A stretch of 13,527 nucleotides of DNA from Cylindrodendrum hubeiense (lineage: Eukaryota; Ascomycota; Sordariomycetes; Hypocreales; Nectriaceae). The stretch spans positions 1-13,527 of the forward strand of contig JAANBB010000716.1 of NCBI GenBank assembly GCA_014621425.1, in the 5' to 3' direction. Positions 10,386 to 13,527 of this stretch are shown one piece after another (position 1 is the stretch's first letter; each line of letters opens with the position of its first letter). A program made the position numbers and the translations under genes. The notes under the pieces were generated by a model. The model was not told where the DNA came from. It saw only the letters and a program-made list of their open reading frames with translations, and made no database searches.

Positions 10386-10390
10386 GTGCC
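10386..10390 (+). repeat. Right target-site duplication (GTGCC) of the TRIM-like element
   Basis: Partner of the left copy at 9874-9878. The transposase reading resumes at once on its right side (minus-strand LFII, then into the earlier half), which fixes the boundary of the insertion. Confidence 0.8.
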
Positions 10391-11090
10391 TATGATAAAT
10401 AGCTAGATTGCCTAGCCTTCTGTATTAATTGCCTAAATTACTATAATCTATTCCCGGCTTCCAGGCTATACTAATTTTGGTTATCTACACCTTTCTATAC
10501 CTATAATAACTATTCCGCTTATAATTATACCCATAAGGAAGCCAGTCTTATTAAAATTCCAAATATTATCTGATTAAATACTATATTTCACGATTATATT
10601 CACCACAAACTAAAACCACTTCCAGATTTCCTCTAGATCTTTATACTTAGCCCTCTGGTAGTTATATTTACAAAAAAAACATATCTTTAGCTTTTCTTAT
10701 TATCTGACAAAATTAGAAGTCCAGCACTTACTAATAGGTAGTGTATTGCGGTCAGCAAGTAATCGGTTAGCCATTTCTTTAATAGCATGCAATCATGGGG
10801 GAAATCCTCGTAAATCTAGGTCAAGAATGAACTGAACTATAATCTGTTCCTCTAGATCTGATAGCCGGCGTGACTGAGGGATCTAATTACATCGTGATTG
10901 GATATTATTTTGGCGATGACGGAGCCTAAGCTTAGAGATCTTATAGATCTTAGTAGTGTGTTAGATGTTTAGTTTTAGGTTATTTTGAAGGGCTTGAAGT
11001 GTAAGAAGGGTTCTAGTCTTAATATTAAAGTTAGATATTATTTGTGGTTAAGAAATTAATTGATTAATTGAAAAGTTAGATGTAGGAGGG

Positions 11091-11132
11091 AAAAGTGCGT
11101 TATATACTTGGATATGTTATATGCTTATTATG
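11091..11132 (-). repeat. Right TIR of Fot/pogo copy 2
   Basis: Read on the minus strand it begins CATAATAAGCATATAAC and ends CGCACTTTT, pairing with 8769-8810. It is the less mutated of the two ends, keeping the terminal C and a CpG. TA follows at 11133-11134. The transposase start lies 53 bases inside. Confidence 0.88.
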
Positions 11133-11800
11133 TATGTTAATATAATATTAATTATAATTAGAGACTATTTAGAAATTCTATCTAAGATAAATAAATATTT
11201 GATTTTTATATTATTAATAAAGTTTTATTCTTAATAAGGATTAAAAGCTTAAGCTAGAGTTCTATATAATATTATATTAAATAGAATTGTTATCTTTATT
11301 AAGAATTAATATTAGAAGATTTTTAAGAAGTTTATTAATTTTATCTATAAGAAGTTCTTTAATTTAATTAAAAGTTTCTTAGATATTTAGATTATATTAA
11401 TTTATTAACTGAAAATAATTATATTTCCTAAATTATAAAAGGACTTTCTAATTTAATAAGTTAGCTTTATTTTAACCTCTTTTAAAATATCTATATAAAT
11501 CTTAACTTAGTAAAATATATTTACTCAATGGTGATTTTATTTAAGTTAAGGATCTTAGAGAATAATAATAATCTTAATCTTATATAATAATTAAGTTAAG
11601 AGATTGAGGAGGAAATCTTTAATTTTATTATTTAAGATAAATATAGAGTTTATTTATTGATCTTATTTAATATAAGGGATATAGAAAAGAGGTTAAAGAA
11701 AAGCAAAGAAAATAAGATTCTTTAACAAAAAGAATAATATAATTTATATTATGTATAAAAGAAAAGGTATTCTTAATCTATTAGGAAGAATAAATTTTAG

Positions 11801-11830
11801 AAATACATATAAATATATATAAATATATAT
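11801..11830. repeat. 10-bp tandem repeat x 3
   Basis: Three consecutive units, AAATACATAT, AAATATATAT and AAATATATAT. The first unit differs from the others by one C/T, the difference expected if CpA in an older unit had been mutated to TpA. Confidence 0.8.
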
Positions 11831-12673
11831 TAAAGATATAATCTTTTATTATTATATCTATTAGAATTATATAATCTATAAAATATAGAAAATAATTATA
11901 TTATTAATATTAACTTTCTTTATAATTAAAATCTATTAAATTTAATATTTAGTTTTATCTAAAGATTAAAAAATAATTTATCTTTTAGTAAAGATTATTA
12001 TACTATAATAAGATACCTTAAAATAAGAATTCTTAATTAAATTAAAAATTAAATTTATTATAGAATTTATTTACAAGACTATATATAAATTAAATAAAAT
12101 TAGATTTTATTTTCTAAATTAATTATTAATTATATAATTAATAAATAACTCTACTTATTAATTTTTAAATATAATTATATATACTTATATAGATCTAATT
12201 CCCCTTATAATAGAGTAACTATCTATTTAAGATCTCTTTTTAAGAGATTATTAATTTAAATCTAACTAAGGATTATCTTTTAGATTAAACTATAATATAA
12301 GTCTTATCTATTTATTAAAAGCTAATTAACTAAATATTAAACTAAGAATCTCTCTAATAAATAGAGATCTAATTATTATATTAATAATCTCTTTAATTAT
12401 TTAAATTAGAAATAGACCTTTCTACTTTTTACTATAAAAGTAAACAAAATAATATATTTTCTATATAATATTTTATAAATCTATAATTATCTACTCTTTA
12501 ATAAAGATAAAGAAAAATAAAATTAAGAATAGTGATAATAGAAAGAAAAGGAAGATTCTAAGAATAAAGAAGTTAGTTAATTATAGAAAGCTATAATAAA
12601 AGGTAAAAATAATAAGTGTATATAATATAAGATATAAGTAATAATATAATAGGAACTTTCTCCTAGGTAAACT

Positions 12674-12685
12674 GGGGTTTTCCCC
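12674..12685. other. GGGGTTTTCCCC palindrome
   Basis: A perfect 4-bp GC stem with a T4 loop, or a 12-bp inverted palindrome with GC arms, isolated in AT-rich sequence. CpC and GpG are not RIP targets, so the GC arms could persist. No T-run typical of a bacterial terminator follows, and the context is not bacterial. Confidence 0.5.
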
Positions 12686-13065
12686 TTATATAATTAAGTA
12701 AAGAGATATTATAAACTTAATTATTTAGATAGATTAGAATATATTAAATAGATAAATAAATATATATTTAATTACATATAATTAAGTTTAAGGTTTTTCT
12801 AAATTTTTCTTTCTTTTCTCTTATATGTTTTGTATTTTTCTATATAAAATCTTATAATATAATCTTTTTATTCTTTTATATATTAATATTAAACTTAAAT
12901 TTTAATGTATATAATAATATTTATATATTAATATAAATCTTTAAATTTAATAATAAATTTAAAGATATTAATCTTTCATATTATATTTTTATATAGAATA
13001 ATAATTAATTAAATTAATAGAAGAATATAATAAATATTATCAGAGGCTAAGCCTAGGTTATATAG

Positions 13066-13083
13066 ACCTGGAGTTATCCAGGT
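13066..13083. repeat. 7-bp perfect hairpin ACCTGGA-gtta-TCCAGGT
   Basis: Seven paired bases around a four-base loop near the start of the candidate LTR. A few bases further right, GGAGCTCC at 13088-13095 is a perfect 8-bp palindrome. Confidence 0.8.
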
Positions 13084-13130
13084 TCGAGGAGCTCCGGGAC
13101 CGGCGAGCGGCCCCACTTTGTTATCGGGAA

Positions 13131-13165
13131 GAAGTCTCTGCTAGGGCACAGCTAGAGGAGACTTC
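13131..13165. repeat. Stem-loop with 8-bp outer stem
   Basis: GAAGTCTC at 13131-13138 pairs with GAGACTTC at 13158-13165. Inside, CTAG at 13141-13144 can pair with CTAG at 13152-13155 around a seven-base loop. Its location in a putative LTR suggests a structured transcript region. The role is unknown. Confidence 0.7.
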
Positions 13166-13320
13166 CTATCCCTCCCTTGAGATTAGCTCCCAGGACTAAT
13201 TAATATCCACTCTTATTTTCTATAGAAATCACTACAGACATATAGCGAGCTCACTCCTATAACTTAGATATACAATTCAGGATTCCTCTTATTAGATAAA
13301 CTCAGGGCTCGTCCCTTAAA

Positions 13321-13527
13321 AATATAAATTACTTTTATATTATAAAAAAGATATTAAAATAAATATATATTTTAATTAATTTCTCTAGTTTAGATATAGA
13401 AATTAAATAAAATAAAAAATAAAAATAATAGTTTACTATAATCTTTTTATAAGAAATATAGAGAAACTTAATAATTATAATATTAAAATAAATAAAAAAA
13501 TAAAAAAGTTAATATACAGAAATAAAG
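13321..13527. other. AT-rich tail, no gene seen
   Basis: The composition returns to the RIP-like state, with A-rich runs near 13404-13430 and 13482-13510. Nothing recognisable is present before the window ends. Confidence 0.6.

Larger units (their letters stand above)
8865..11038 (-). pseudogene. Fot/pogo-type transposase (DD35D), split by a retroelement-like insertion
   Basis: Cut-and-paste transposase that would bind the TIRs and move the element at TA sites. The degraded start is ATA (from ATG) at 11036-11038 and the likely stop is TAA at 8865-8867. Omitting the insertion gives 553 codons in one unbroken frame, the usual family length. In order: an N-terminal helix-turn-helix (about residues 8-50, LLTLQALQNN), a CENP-B/Tc5-type helix-turn-helix (60-125, LSDLEEQIIVQFILDLDLRG), and the DDE domain with NFNKTGF (residue 163), LILNRYKNHY (276) and QPLNIRYF (312). 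The C-terminal tail has SEYLKR*IRRY*NSS and a zinc knuckle, RYCGIYSKTGYNARIYQ (about 523-539). All three catalytic Asp are Asn by GAT to AAT, and knuckle Cys/His mostly became Tyr. Many TAG/TAA codons replace Gln, Arg and Trp. Fot/pogo is favoured over other Tc1-mariner groups by the LILDGHxSH and PLD motifs and the C-terminal knuckle. Confidence 0.93.
8769..11132 (-). mobile_element. Complete Fot/pogo-type DNA transposon, copy 2, carrying a nested insertion
   Basis: A full-length but dead transposon: 42-bp TIRs at both ends, TA immediately outside each end (8767-8768 and 11133-11134), and one minus-strand transposase between. The total is 2364 bp. Subtracting the 507-bp insertion and one 5-bp target copy leaves 1852 bp, close to the roughly 1.9 kb of Fot1-type elements. 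RIP damage is uneven: about 9060-9825 is heavily mutated, while about 9826-10930 and the distal end keep many CpA, TpG and CpG. Confidence 0.88.
11135..13037. other. RIP-degraded AT-rich tract, no recognisable gene
   Basis: About 1.9 kb with the same CpA/TpG/CpG depletion as the left desert. Short charged readings (for example around 11660-11730 and 12490-12600, rich in Lys, Glu and Arg) suggest old protein-coding sequence on the plus strand, but I could not match a family. It contains a 10-bp tandem repeat at 11801-11830 and a G4-T4-C4 palindrome at 12674-12685, noted separately. It may continue the element interrupted by Fot/pogo copy 2, which is an inference from position only. Confidence 0.5.
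13038..13320 (+). mobile_element. Candidate solo LTR, related at its 5' end to the TRIM LTR
   Basis: A GC-richer, less mutated island in AT-rich flanks. Its first 19 bases (TATCAGAGGCTAAGCCTAG) match the start of the TRIM right LTR at about 15 positions, with TA in place of TG. The rest does not align. AATAT occurs just before (13033-13037) and just after (13321-13325), a possible 5-bp target duplication, but AATAT is common in such AT-rich sequence and the end (AA, not CA or TA) is atypical, so the right boundary is tentative. It contains two clear hairpins, at 13066-13083 and 13131-13165. No coding region was seen. Confidence 0.5.

Noticed and set aside
8769..11132. Functional transposon
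   Set aside because: The start codon is lost, many in-frame stops are present, all three catalytic Asp are replaced, and the gene is split by an insertion.
12674..12685. Rho-independent terminator
   Set aside because: The stem is only 4 bp with no following T-run, and the window is fungal.
1..13527. Mitochondrial or plasmid origin because of the extreme AT content
   Set aside because: The loss is specific to CpA/TpG/CpG, and the content is nuclear transposons (gypsy, Fot/pogo). No organellar gene or tRNA was seen.

Overview
The window looks like a heterochromatic, transposon-packed, extremely AT-rich block from a filamentous ascomycete (Pezizomycotina). Two things point there. First, most of the sequence carries the signature of repeat-induced point mutation (RIP): CpA, TpG and CpG are almost absent while CpT, CpC and TpA remain. 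In 3001-6000 I counted by eye only 12 CpA/TpG and no CpG. Second, the recognisable remnants are fungal transposable elements: a Ty3/gypsy retrotransposon pol and two Fot/pogo-type (Tc1-mariner superfamily) transposases, all full of TAG/TAA codons where Gln, Arg or Trp is expected. I see no intact host gene, tRNA, rRNA or CRISPR array. The species cannot be named from this.

Layout. 1-285 is an ordinary-composition flank with a GA microsatellite. A 33-bp tandem repeat (290-384) opens the RIP desert, which runs to about 5600 without a securely identifiable gene. From 5699 to about 6850 a plus-strand Ty3/gypsy pol relic gives the end of reverse transcriptase, RNase H and the integrase zinc-finger domain, in one frame with no net indel. 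At about 7000 it meets the 3' half of a plus-strand Fot/pogo transposase (copy 1), ending with its terminal inverted repeat (TIR) at 7948-7989. 7990-8766 is another AT-rich tract. A complete Fot/pogo element (copy 2, 8769-11132, minus strand) follows, with 42-bp TIRs and a TA target duplication. Its transposase (8865-11038) is interrupted by a 507-bp element (9879-10385) with two 184-bp direct terminal repeats, a 139-bp interior and a polypurine tract: the architecture of a terminal-repeat retrotransposon in miniature (TRIM). 11135-13037 is again RIP-degraded. 13038-13320 is a GC-richer, hairpin-bearing candidate solo LTR whose start resembles the TRIM LTR, and AT-rich sequence closes the window.

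How the parts relate. The locus is a nest of dead mobile elements. The TRIM-like element landed inside copy 2, because removing it with one 5-bp target copy restores a continuous transposase frame. The two Fot/pogo copies lie tail to tail and form a diverged inverted repeat. All three catalytic Asp codons of copy 2 now read Asn. The two TRIM LTRs, and even the two copies of its target duplication, differ only by transitions, with G-to-A in the left copy and C-to-T in the right copy, which is a strand-biased RIP record. No active element is expected from the sequence.
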